Part shown: piece by piece, positions 25,013-33,388 of the stretch | Numbering within the stretch: position 1 is the first letter of the stretch | How the letters are laid out: each line of letters opens with the position of its first letter | Source: Acidimicrobiaceae bacterium | Lineage (GTDB): Bacteria; Actinomycetota; Acidimicrobiia; Acidimicrobiales; MedAcidi-G1 | Direction: 5' to 3' | Assembly: GCA_002726315.1 (NCBI GenBank) | Contig: PBSS01000029.1 | Span: 1 to 45,016, forward strand | DNA: 45,016 nt | Notes under the pieces: generated by a model | Database searches by the model: none | What the model was told of the DNA's origin: nothing | The model's input: the letters and a program-made list of their open reading frames with translations, nothing else | Position numbers and translations under genes: made by a program

Positions 25013-26277
25013 TGGCTGTCGCAGAGGTCGTGGGCTTCATTTTCGTGATCCTGGCAACAGGTTGTACAGCGGTGCTAGTGGGAGCTGAGACAAGTCTTCT
25101 CCACATTGGTCGAGCCAGAGCCGAGGTGATCGGAGACGGAGTGGGTGGTGATGACCGCGTTGAGGACTTGTTGGCCCTGCTCGACCGGCGGCCGGAGTCT
25201 CTCAGACCAGTCGCGTTGGCGCTGGTCGTATCTCGGATGGTTCTGGTCAGCTTGGTTGTCAGCTGGGTCTACTCACGCTTTGGTGCCGGATGGGTGCCCC
25301 CTTCAGTTGCTGTTCTTGCGATAGTGGCGTTTGTTGTGGCTGAGTCACTTCCCCGGGTTATTGCACTTCGTAGACCAGATAAGGCTGCTCTTTGGTCCGT
25401 TTCAGTCGTTGGAGTCGTTAGCTCGATCCTGCCCCTCCGTTGGCTAGCAACCCTTCTCACGATGATCTCTGAACGGCTTTTGCCCAGGTACGCCCGCGAG
25501 TCTGGGCCAGTTGTTACCGAAGAGGAACTGTTGGCCGTTGCCGACAGGGCTCTAGCGACGCACTCCATCGACGAGGAGGAACACGAGCTCATTGGTTCAG
25601 TGATCGCGTTTGGTGACACGCTGGTCAGAGAGGTGATGGTTCCTAGGCCAGACATCATTGGCGTCGAGAATGGCTGCACCGTGCAGATGGCGCTGGAGGA
25701 GGCTGTATCCGGTGGCCACAGCCGCATTCCAGTGAGCGGAACCGGGATCGACGACATCGTCGGAGTGGTCCATGTCAAGGACCTGGCAAAGGCCCACCTG
25801 GACGACAGGAGTGGTGACCCTGTGGTTGAAATGTCGCGGTCGCCGATGTTCGTCCCAGAGACCATGAAGGCTGACGACCTGCTACGAAAAATGCAGTCAG
25901 AGCGCTTCCACTTGGCAGTGGTCGTTGACGAGTATGGAGGAACCGCCGGTCTGGTAACTATGGAGGACCTGCTCGAGGAGGTTGTCGGCGAGATTGTTGA
26001 CGAGTTTGACATGGAAGAGCCTTTGTCCCAGTCTCTCGCCGGAGGGGATGTTCGGGTTCACGGACGGATGCCGGTCGATGAACTGAATGACTTGTTGGGC
26101 GAAGGTCTGCCGGACGGTGACTGGGACACTGTTGGTGGCCTCATTTTTGACGCTCTTGGCCATGTGCCTTCGGTTGGGGAAACTGTCGAGTTTTCGGGAT
26201 GGCGTTTCTGTGTCGAACAAGTCGTGGGCCGTCGAATCACGAGAATTCGCATCGGCAGTCTTGAGGCCGGCCTGTGA
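25012..26277 (+). CDS. HlyC/CorC (CNNM) family membrane protein with CBS domains
   Basis: A 421-residue CNNM/CorC-family protein, implicated in Mg2+ or Co2+ efflux and homeostasis. Layout: N-terminal DUF21 membrane domain to about residue 150 with four hydrophobic segments; paired CBS domains at about 195-315 (REVMVPRPDIIGVE, SRIPVSGTGIDDIVGVVHVKDL, VVDEYGGTAGLVTMEDLLEEVVGEI); C-terminal CorC_HlyC domain at about 335-418 (GRMPVDELNDLLGEGLP). It is coupled to ybeY by TGATG and to era by a 4-base GTGA overlap. Confidence 0.92.
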   Translation: MAVAEVVGFIFVILATGCTAVLVGAETSLLHIGRARAEVIGDGVGGDDRVEDLLALLDRRPESLRPVALALVVSRMVLVSLVVSWVYSRFGAGWVPPSVAVLAIVAFVVAESLPRVIALRRPDKAALWSVSVVGVVSSILPLRWLATLLTMISERLLPRYARESGPVVTEEELLAVADRALATHSIDEEEHELIGSVIAFGDTLVREVMVPRPDIIGVENGCTVQMALEEAVSGGHSRIPVSGTGIDDIVGVVHVKDLAKAHLDDRSGDPVVEMSRSPMFVPETMKADDLLRKMQSERFHLAVVVDEYGGTAGLVTMEDLLEEVVGEIVDEFDMEEPLSQSLAGGDVRVHGRMPVDELNDLLGEGLPDGDWDTVGGLIFDALGHVPSVGETVEFSGWRFCVEQVVGRRITRIRIGSLEAGL

Positions 26278-27197
26278 CGGTGGATCCGGAGTTGGAGGGT
26301 GGTGGAGTCCGGGCTCCAGTTTCTGGCTACGGGAGGGTCGTTCAGCAGCCGGAGGGTCACCGTTCAGGGTTTGTAACCCTGGTTGGAAGGCCCAATGTAG
26401 GTAAATCCACCTTGTTGAACCGCATATTGGGAACCAAGGTGACCATCGTGTCCGACAAGCCGCAGACCACCCGGACAGAAGTGCGCGGTGTGCTCACGAG
26501 GCCCGAGGTGCAAGCCGTGTTCTGTGACACACCTGGAATTCACAAGCCGAGAACCCTGTTGGGGCAACGTCTGAACGACACTGCCAGAGCGGCGTTGGCT
26601 GACATGGATGTCGTGCTGTTCCTCGTGACAGCGGATGGTCCTATCGGTAGGGGAGACAGGTTCATCGCTGAGACCCTTCCATCCGAAAGGACCATATTGG
26701 TTCTCAACAAGGTCGACTCGGTCGGTCAGGAGCAGGTGATTGGGCAGTTGAGTGAAGTAGCAAAGTTCGATTTTGATGAGTACTTCCCGGTGTCTGCCAA
26801 GACCGGAAGGGGAGTAGATGCCCTGCTGGAGCACGTGTTGGAAAGGCTTTCAGAGGGCCCGCGGTACTACCCCGAAGAAATGGTCTCTGATGTGCCGGAA
26901 GCGTTCTGGGTAGCCGAACTGGTCAGAGAGCAACTTCTGGCAGTGGTCAGGGAAGAATTGCCCCACTCGATCGCCACCAGGGTTACCGAATGGGATTGGC
27001 CCAGGATCAGGTGTGAGATCCTGGTTGAGCGCGACTCGCAGAAAGGGATCGTTATCGGGAAGAAGGGCTCAGTCCTTAAAGAGGTCGGAACCCTGGCGCG
27101 AGCCCAGTTGCCCGACGGGGCTTTCTTGGAACTGGTAGTAAAGGTTGACAAGGACTGGCAGCGTCGCCCGAAGGCCTTGGATCGTCTGGGCTACTGA
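26274..27197 (+). CDS. era: GTPase Era
   Basis: A 307-residue Era GTPase, a 30S assembly factor that binds 16S rRNA. The G1 motif GRPNVGKS is at 38-45, G3 DTPGIHK follows, and G4 is NKVD. The C-terminal KH domain has IVIGKKGSVLKEVG. The N-terminus carries about 30 extra residues before the G domain, so an internal start is conceivable, but GTG 26274 overlaps the corC stop by 4 bases. The gene is followed by a 94-base gap before uppS. Confidence 0.95.
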   Translation: MTVDPELEGGGVRAPVSGYGRVVQQPEGHRSGFVTLVGRPNVGKSTLLNRILGTKVTIVSDKPQTTRTEVRGVLTRPEVQAVFCDTPGIHKPRTLLGQRLNDTARAALADMDVVLFLVTADGPIGRGDRFIAETLPSERTILVLNKVDSVGQEQVIGQLSEVAKFDFDEYFPVSAKTGRGVDALLEHVLERLSEGPRYYPEEMVSDVPEAFWVAELVREQLLAVVREELPHSIATRVTEWDWPRIRCEILVERDSQKGIVIGKKGSVLKEVGTLARAQLPDGAFLELVVKVDKDWQRRPKALDRLGY

Positions 27198-27291
27198 TTT
27201 GCCAGGTTGACTGGGGGGGTCTGGTCTGCTTAGGAGAAGATGCTGTTTGGGTTGGCAGCGAGCAGAGGTGGAGAGGCAGTAGGTTTCGGAA

Positions 27292-28008
27292 ATGCTTCCG
27301 TCTGATCTAGATCTCCAGCGGGTCCCCATCCACATCGCATGTGTCATGGATGGCAACGGTCGTTGGGCCGAGCAGAGGGGCTTGCCGAGGACCGAGGGTC
27401 ATACGGCTGGAGAGAGTTCCCTTTTTGATGTTCTCGAGGGAGCCGACAACCTCGGGGTGAGCTGGTTCACGGTGTATGCATTTTCGACGGAGAATTGGCG
27501 TCGACCGGCTGAGGAGGTGCAGTTCCTGCTCGGGTTCAATGAGCAGATTCTTGTCAACCGTCGCGACGAGATGCACGAGAGAAACATGCGAGTTCGCTTT
27601 ATTGGCAGACGCGACCGACGAACGCCCAGGCGGTTAGTGCGCCTGATGGATGAGGCCGAGGAGTTGACCCGCGACAACAGCGGACTGACGTTCACGGTTG
27701 CCTTCAACTACGGAGGCAGGGCTGAGTTGGTGGATGCTTTCCAGCAGTTGGTTGATTCTGGCGTCAAGCGTGTTACCGAGAAGGCGATAGCCAGGAACCT
27801 CTACGACCCTGAGATGCCTTCCCCGGATCTGGTTATTAGAACCTCTGGCGAGTACCGAGTTTCAAACTTTCTTCTCTGGCAAATCGCCTACAGTGAACTG
27901 GTATTCAGTGAGACGCTCTGGCCTGATTTCAGGCGCGAACATCTCTATAGCGCCATCAAGGAATTCCAAGATCGTGACCGTCGTTTCGGCGGGGTTGGAG
28001 AGTTGTGA
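27292..28008 (+). CDS. uppS: Isoprenyl (undecaprenyl) diphosphate synthase
   Basis: A 238-residue cis-prenyltransferase that makes the polyprenyl-diphosphate lipid carrier for cell-wall synthesis. The catalytic Asp20 is in VMDGNGRWA. Other signatures are VYAFSTENWRRP, FNYGGRAELVDA and PDLVIRTSGEYRVSNFLLWQ. The Mg2+ ligand region is SETLWPDF. The start is ATG 27292. The stop overlaps recO by GTGA. Product chain length cannot be read from sequence. Confidence 0.94.
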   Translation: MLPSDLDLQRVPIHIACVMDGNGRWAEQRGLPRTEGHTAGESSLFDVLEGADNLGVSWFTVYAFSTENWRRPAEEVQFLLGFNEQILVNRRDEMHERNMRVRFIGRRDRRTPRRLVRLMDEAEELTRDNSGLTFTVAFNYGGRAELVDAFQQLVDSGVKRVTEKAIARNLYDPEMPSPDLVIRTSGEYRVSNFLLWQIAYSELVFSETLWPDFRREHLYSAIKEFQDRDRRFGGVGEL

Positions 28009-28724
28009 CTCTCTACCGCGACAAGGGAGTGGTCATACGAACTTGGCGCCTGGGTGAGGCAGATCGGATCGTGGTGGTGCTCACACCGGAGCATGGCAAG
28101 GTCCGTGCTGTTGCCAAGGGCGTGCGTAAAACCCGCAGCAAGTTCGGTGGTCGCCTGGAGCCAACTAACCACGTGGACTTGCAGCTATATGCAGGTAAGG
28201 GGGATCTCGGGATCATCACTCAGGCGGAGACGATCGACCGGTTTGAGAGTGTCCGCGCCGACCCGGATCGGTTTAGCGAGGCTTCCGCCCTTCTTGAGGT
28301 GGTTGATGCTGTCTCCCCTGATGGCAATCCGGACCGCCAGAGATACGAGATGCTGCTCGGTGCTTTGAAGATCCTCGATCATGCCCCCGCCCCTCTGTTG
28401 GTTCCGGCCTTCTACCTCAAGTTGATTGCCCATGAGGGCCTTGCACCCCATTTGGACACCTGCGTTCGTTGTGGGTTGTCGGTACCCTTGGTAGCCATCG
28501 ATTTTGGAGAGGGGGGAACCCTCTGCGGTGATTGTCGACGTGGACGACCACTTTCGGAAGCGGCCTTGGCGGTGATGAGGGCGATTCTGGGTGGAGGACT
28601 TCTCGATGCCCTGGCCGTATTTGACTTGGAGGTCTGTGCTGAGGTTGATGCGACGGCGACAGCAGCCGTGGAGTACCACCTTGAGCGCCGCATGAAGTCA
28701 AGGCGAGTGATGGAAAAGGCCTGA
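28005..28724 (+). CDS. recO: DNA repair protein RecO
   Basis: A 239-residue RecO, a recombination mediator that helps load RecA at gaps. It has an N-terminal OB-fold (YRDKGVVIRTWRLGEADRIVVVL, KGVRKTRSKFGGRLEP), a helical middle and a C-terminal Zn-type Cys cluster (CVRCG and LCGDC). GTG 28005 overlaps the uppS stop by 4 bases, a common uppS-recO arrangement in actinobacteria. Confidence 0.93.
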   Translation: MTLYRDKGVVIRTWRLGEADRIVVVLTPEHGKVRAVAKGVRKTRSKFGGRLEPTNHVDLQLYAGKGDLGIITQAETIDRFESVRADPDRFSEASALLEVVDAVSPDGNPDRQRYEMLLGALKILDHAPAPLLVPAFYLKLIAHEGLAPHLDTCVRCGLSVPLVAIDFGEGGTLCGDCRRGRPLSEAALAVMRAILGGGLLDALAVFDLEVCAEVDATATAAVEYHLERRMKSRRVMEKA

Positions 28725-28729
28725 GGCGG

Positions 28730-28749
28730 GGCTTGGCTGCTGCTAAGCC
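28730..28749 (+). terminator. Hairpin between convergent recO and RDD genes
   Basis: GGCTTGGC pairs with GCTAAGCC over 8 bp (one G-U) around TGCT, just after the recO stop. There is no U-tract. It is placed to terminate recO, and possibly the convergent RDD gene as well. Confidence 0.4.
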
Positions 28750-28778
28750 GGGTGGAAAAGCAGAGTCATGCAAGGGGG

Positions 28779-29378
28779 CTAGGTAGGCCGGTCCGGATTG
28801 TTGAGTCCGGGCACCAACGGCACGGTGCCTGACCGACTTCGGTCCACCACAAGGGTGCCGCCGATCCTGTCACCGAGACGGCGATGACCGGTGCTAGTAA
28901 CAGTAAGCCCAATCTCGATTACCACCATGACTGGTGCCAATAGGCCGAGGATGGTCGGAACCATCCACGGGAGCGTCCGCCCGGCAGCTCCGGTTAGCCC
29001 TGGTAGGCCCCCATCGGACCTTCGCACGACACGTAGGCCGGTAACGGCTTTGCCGAGGCTGAATCCGGTAGCTGCTGTCAACAGGATCTGGTTTGCGAGG
29101 AAGGCCAAGGTTGGAAAGAGGACATGTGCAGCGCTCAGTCCCACATCGACCTGCCAGGCTTCGTTTCCGATGACAATGCAGCCCTCATCGGAGGTGAACA
29201 GTATTGAACAAGCATCCGTGTTCGACACGCCATCTGGCACTTGTCTGTTCTCGGCCCCTGACAACAAGATGATCGTGAAGAGTGTGGCAACGATGAGATT
29301 GTCGAGCACCCATGCGATAAGGCGTCGCCCAAGAACCGCTGTGGGATCGGTGTGTTGGTTCACTTTGGCCTGCCCCAT
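28779..29378 (-). CDS. RDD family membrane protein
   Basis: A 199-residue RDD-domain protein. The N-terminal RRLIAWVLDNLIVATLFTIILL holds the family's Arg/Asp pair at the start of the first membrane segment; two further hydrophobic segments follow (LFPTLAFLANQILL, MVPTILGLLAPVMVV). The loop GFSLGKAVTGLRVV and the end RLGDRIGGTLVVDRS are typical. RDD proteins are small membrane proteins of mostly unknown function, some implicated in ion transport. It is convergent with recO and divergent from the glycyl-tRNA synthetase gene. Confidence 0.85.
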   Translation of the reverse strand: MGQAKVNQHTDPTAVLGRRLIAWVLDNLIVATLFTIILLSGAENRQVPDGVSNTDACSILFTSDEGCIVIGNEAWQVDVGLSAAHVLFPTLAFLANQILLTAATGFSLGKAVTGLRVVRRSDGGLPGLTGAAGRTLPWMVPTILGLLAPVMVVIEIGLTVTSTGHRRLGDRIGGTLVVDRSRSGTVPLVPGLNNPDRPT

Positions 29379-29464
29379 CCAACCAGTCTTGCCGATCCGG
29401 CAGTGCGGATACTTCCATCACGGGTGAAGCCACACCGAGGTATCGGCCGGTACCCTGCACCGGC

Positions 29465-30784
29465 ATGGTGCTGAACGACGAGACCCTCTTCGAAAAGGTT
29501 GTAAATCTCTCCAAGCGTCGCGGGTTCGTGTTCCAGTCCGCTGACATCTACGGCGGTTTTCGCTCCACCTACGACTACGGGCCAATCGGTGTGCTCCTCT
29601 TGCGAAACGTGAAAGAGCAGTGGTGGCGAACCATGGTCCAGTTAAGACATGACGTGGTTGGCCTAGATGCATCAATCCTCACGCCTCCCGCCGTATGGGA
29701 GGCCTCCGGTCATCTCGCCAACTTCACTGATCCATTGGTTGACTGCAGGAAGTGTGGAGCCCGCCACCGTCAGGACAAACTGGATGAACCCGACACCTGT
29801 CCGGCCTGTGGCGAGGTCGGTTCGTTTACTGAGGCTCGACAGTTCAACCTAATGTTCAAGACCTACGCCGGCCCGATGGCAGACTCTGCTGCCGAGGTCT
29901 ACCTGCGTCCCGAGACCGCACAGGGTATGTTCACGAACTTTGCCAACGTTCTCAACACCAGTCGCAAGAAGCCACCATTCGGTATCGCTCAGATAGGCAA
30001 GTCGTTCCGCAATGAGATCACACCCGGCAACTTTGTGTTTCGAACACGCGAGTTCGAGCAGATGGAGATGGAGTTCTTCGTGCCTCCAGCCGAGGCGGAT
30101 GATTGGTACCGGTATTGGTGCGATGCCAGACGCGACTGGTACCTGGATTTGGGTATACCCGTTGACCACTTGCGCCTCCGTGACCACGATTCCGATGAGT
30201 TGAGCCACTATTCGACGGCAACTGCTGATGTGGAGTTCCTCTTTCCATGGGGCTGGGACGAGTTGGAAGGAATTGCCAACCGGACGGACTTTGACCTGAT
30301 GCGTCACGCGGAGAGTTCTGGGGCACGACTGGAGTATCACGATCCAGGCAGCGGTGATAGGTACGTACCGCACGTGATCGAGCCGGCTGCTGGAGCCACC
30401 CGGACAGCGATGGCGTTCTTGATGGCTGCCTACGACGAGGAGGAGGTCAGGGACGACACCCGCACAGTGCTCCGACTCAACCATAGGTTGGCGCCATACA
30501 AGGTAGCCGTTCTGCCGTTATCCAAGAAGGCCGAGTTGATCGATCCCTCCAATGAAGTTCTGGGCCTTCTTCAGCCACACTGGATGTGTGACTACGACCA
30601 GACCCAGGCGATCGGGCGCCGCTACAGACGACAGGATGAGATAGGTACGCCGTTCTGTGTGACCATTGATTTTGATACTCTTAATGACCGAGCGGTAACG
30701 GTACGTGAGCGTGATTCCATGGAACAAGAACGCGTACCGATTGAGGGTCTCCTTGAATATCTGGGAGAATGTCTTTCTTCCTGA
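29465..30784 (+). CDS. glyS: Glycyl-tRNA synthetase, dimeric (eukaryote-like) type
   Basis: A 439-residue class II glycyl-tRNA synthetase of the alpha2 type. Motif 1-like KRRGFVFQSADIYGGFRSTY opens the protein. A zinc insert follows (CRKCGARHRQ, then CPACG). Motif 2 is FRNEITPGNFVFRTREFEQ. Motif 3 is the FDTLND and TVRERDS region with the anticodon-binding domain at the C-terminus. ATG 29465 fits the usual N-terminus. Its 3' end is convergent with the acyltransferase gene. No T-box or other leader is evident in the 86-base spacer. Confidence 0.93.
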   Translation: MVLNDETLFEKVVNLSKRRGFVFQSADIYGGFRSTYDYGPIGVLLLRNVKEQWWRTMVQLRHDVVGLDASILTPPAVWEASGHLANFTDPLVDCRKCGARHRQDKLDEPDTCPACGEVGSFTEARQFNLMFKTYAGPMADSAAEVYLRPETAQGMFTNFANVLNTSRKKPPFGIAQIGKSFRNEITPGNFVFRTREFEQMEMEFFVPPAEADDWYRYWCDARRDWYLDLGIPVDHLRLRDHDSDELSHYSTATADVEFLFPWGWDELEGIANRTDFDLMRHAESSGARLEYHDPGSGDRYVPHVIEPAAGATRTAMAFLMAAYDEEEVRDDTRTVLRLNHRLAPYKVAVLPLSKKAELIDPSNEVLGLLQPHWMCDYDQTQAIGRRYRRQDEIGTPFCVTIDFDTLNDRAVTVRERDSMEQERVPIEGLLEYLGECLSS

Positions 30785-30810
30785 GGCCCGTCAGACCCGT
30801 TCGGCGTTAC

Positions 30811-31746
30811 CTACAACTCTGGCCAAAGAACCTTGCGGCGACGGGACTTCTTGCCCCTGTCACCTAGTGCCCAGATGCGACGCCATGCACCGATGTCGGG
30901 ACCGGTGAGTCCCGGTGAAGTGCCTGCATGTGCATGTTGTCGCGCCTGCCACCAATCGCTGGCAGCCTCGTGCCCGAGTGAGGCCACCGCCGCCTCGAGC
31001 CGGGAAGCGAAGCCACGGGCGTGTTCACCATCAGAGGCAAGGAGCGGATCACCGAAGGTCACTGTTGTGTTAGAACGGCTCGGAAGGAAGCGTCCCTTGC
31101 GGAGGATTCGGTCGGTGCCGGCAATGTGCACTGGCACCACTGGAACGTTGCAGCGGATTGCTAGGTAGGCGGCACCACCGCGAAATGGCTGTCCCCACCC
31201 GTCGGGGCTACGGCCACCCTCTGGAAAGATAAGGACGCTCCAGCCTTCATCAAGAAGTTCGGCTGCGAGGTTCGCTGACTTGCGCCCCACCTTTGTCCGT
31301 TCGATTGGAATGGCGTTGATCAGGAGTGCTGCTAGGGCACTATTCAAGTAGGTGGAGAAGAAGTAGTCGGCGGCGGCACCTACCACCACGCGATGCCGCC
31401 ATGGCTCCGGAATAGATGTGAGGAGGAGAGGGGTATCGGCGTGACTGTGGTGGTTGGCTACGAAGATAGCTGGGCCATCGACGGTGTTGAGGCGGTCGGT
31501 TCCCTTTCGCTTGGGTGAGGCGAGTACGAACATGACGAATCTCATCACGGTTTCGAGCAAGGATGCTCTGATGAGTCTGGCTGGGAATCGGCGCGCCCAT
31601 GCGGTGTCGTATTCGGCTTCAAGTTGCCGTGTTGGTTCTGGTGGTTCCACACCGGGTGGTACTGGGGCAGGTCGCCATGGAAAGCCGAGACGAACAGCCA
31701 TAGAGCGAAGCCTCATGATCCTGATAGTCAGAGGGGTGGTGCTCAT
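30811..31746 (-). CDS. 1-acyl-glycerol-3-phosphate acyltransferase (PlsC-like)
   Basis: A 311-residue membrane-associated acyltransferase. The HX4D motif is ANHHSHADTPLLL, with the second motif FPEGGRSPDG and a third PVVPVHIAGTDRIL. These are the LPLAT/PlsC signatures for acylating lysophosphatidate or similar acceptors. A C-terminal extension of about 70 residues (GFASRLEAAVASLG, SDWWQARQHAHAG) goes beyond minimal PlsC, so the acceptor may differ. It lies 25 bases downstream of the LarA-like gene. Confidence 0.87.
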   Translation of the reverse strand: MSTTPLTIRIMRLRSMAVRLGFPWRPAPVPPGVEPPEPTRQLEAEYDTAWARRFPARLIRASLLETVMRFVMFVLASPKRKGTDRLNTVDGPAIFVANHHSHADTPLLLTSIPEPWRHRVVVGAAADYFFSTYLNSALAALLINAIPIERTKVGRKSANLAAELLDEGWSVLIFPEGGRSPDGWGQPFRGGAAYLAIRCNVPVVPVHIAGTDRILRKGRFLPSRSNTTVTFGDPLLASDGEHARGFASRLEAAVASLGHEAASDWWQARQHAHAGTSPGLTGPDIGAWRRIWALGDRGKKSRRRKVLWPEL

Positions 31747-31771
31747 CGGGTCGGGCGCATTACTCGCAGTT

Positions 31772-33388
31772 TCACGTCACATCTGCCATGAGCAGTGGTG
31801 GGTTCTTGAGGTGAGTGATCGTTGGCTGCGGGCCCACCACGTCGCTGGCCATCTCCAGGGCGTCTGCCAGTGTGGAAGCTGGTTGGAATCCGAGACGCCT
31901 GACGGCGCGGGTGTCGCCTCCGACGATGATCACGCGGCCAACGTGGCTAAGGGCGTGGGCTCCCCAGTACCACATGTAGAACGGATGAACGCCGTGGTAG
32001 GCGTAGGAGTTGCGGTAGAGGTGGATGTACCACTCGTCCTCAGCGAACCGTTTCTCGTACTTCTTTTCGATCTCCCCAGGGTCTGTCGTGTCGGCCAGCA
32101 CCTCTTCGAAGAAGTCGATGTAACTGGGGTGGTGAACAGGATGAAATTCCCATGGCGTCGGATGGCTGATAATCACCACGCCGCCCTCTCTGACAAGTGG
32201 CCGTCCTCGGTAGAGGTTAAAGAAGTAGCCGAGACCCAGACACATGACGAGAATCGGGTTCATGATTGAGTTGACGTTGTAGGGACATATGTAGGGGAGT
32301 CCCATGGTGAGGATGTCGGTCTGGCCTTCTACTGGCACGAGGTGCTGGCGATAGACGTTGGCTGTCGTTATCTCGTGAACGGCTTCGACTTCACCGGCTT
32401 GTATGGAGGTCATCTCGTAGGGGGCTAGCCAGGTGGAGAATGCCTTTCGTTTCAGATTGGTCGGCATGATCTTCAGGCCTTGTTGCATTGCCAGGAATGA
32501 TGCCCGGTCGCGTCCTGACCATTCCCACTCCCGTTTTTGGAGCATCGAGAGTGGTCCTTCTCTGCCAAAGGTGTCGTTGTTGACGGTTGTCTCAATCTGG
32601 AAGATCTTGACTCCGGCATCGCGAAGAACCTTGCCCATTCGCCAGTTCGAGGAGTGCAGGGCAGAGTTTTCACGGTCCATAAACGACGTGGAGTTGAGCA
32701 TGGTGTGCACATTGTGGTTGTGGCGCAGACTGGTGTAGCCGGTAAGGCCTGTGGCAGTGCTCTTGTGGCCACCGTCCATGGCGACAAGGTTGATGTTGAC
32801 GTAGATGACGAGGTCACTCTCTGCTGCCCGTTTGTTGAACTGCACCGTCTCACCGTGTGGTGTTTCCCCGAGTACGACCATGCCATCGGGGTCCTCAGCG
32901 TCGTGGTTGTAGAGGAGTCCCTTGGGAGCAAATGCGTCATAGACACGGTCACCGACGGCGTGTCGGAGTTCATCCTCGGTCATGCGCCTGTGTAGGGCTA
33001 GCGCTGCTATTAGGTGCACGTCATCGACACCGGCTTCGGCAGCGATGTCGAGCACGGTCTCAATGATCCGTTGGCGGATGTCAGGGCGACGCATAGGTGG
33101 CAGGGGAAGTGAGATGTCGTCGAACGCGATCGTCAGCTTCATGTCAGGCCTAAGCAGGGTCGGTAGCGGCCCTGAATCTCCGATGGGGTTTAAGAGAGCA
33201 TGGCGGATGGCGCCATCCGGGTCGGTGAGGCCCTCGAGAGGCTCGGCCGGGTAGATAACCCTGGAGCGGCCTGCCGGCAACTTCTCGAGTCTGAAGCCCT
33301 CACCGTGGTGGAAAACGATCGGTGGGCTGTTCCTGTCAACGTCCAGGACGAATCCCGGTCGCGGTGCTAGGTGTCTGCCGTTGCTCAT
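31772..33388 (-). CDS. LarA-like (DUF2088) protein, nickel-pincer racemase family
   Basis: A 538-residue protein of the lactate racemase LarA family. The N-terminal DUF2088-like domain is visible (LLRPDMKLTIAFDDISLPLPP, DDVHLIAALALHRRMTEDEL, NHDAEDPDGMVVLGET, SDLVIYVNIN). LarA enzymes use a nickel-pincer nucleotide to racemise or epimerise 2-hydroxy acids and sugars. This is a long variant and the substrate is unknown. The start is ATG 33388, which overlaps the stop of the upstream alcohol dehydrogenase gene as ATGA; the longer frame to 33637 is spurious. LarB, LarC and LarE for cofactor synthesis are not in the window. It may act with the coupled dehydrogenase. Confidence 0.78.
   Translation of the reverse strand: MSNGRHLAPRPGFVLDVDRNSPPIVFHHGEGFRLEKLPAGRSRVIYPAEPLEGLTDPDGAIRHALLNPIGDSGPLPTLLRPDMKLTIAFDDISLPLPPMRRPDIRQRIIETVLDIAAEAGVDDVHLIAALALHRRMTEDELRHAVGDRVYDAFAPKGLLYNHDAEDPDGMVVLGETPHGETVQFNKRAAESDLVIYVNINLVAMDGGHKSTATGLTGYTSLRHNHNVHTMLNSTSFMDRENSALHSSNWRMGKVLRDAGVKIFQIETTVNNDTFGREGPLSMLQKREWEWSGRDRASFLAMQQGLKIMPTNLKRKAFSTWLAPYEMTSIQAGEVEAVHEITTANVYRQHLVPVEGQTDILTMGLPYICPYNVNSIMNPILVMCLGLGYFFNLYRGRPLVREGGVVIISHPTPWEFHPVHHPSYIDFFEEVLADTTDPGEIEKKYEKRFAEDEWYIHLYRNSYAYHGVHPFYMWYWGAHALSHVGRVIIVGGDTRAVRRLGFQPASTLADALEMASDVVGPQPTITHLKNPPLLMADVT

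Noticed and set aside
29379-29464. T-box or riboswitch before glycyl-tRNA synthetase.
   Set aside because: The spacer is too short and shows no T-box features.
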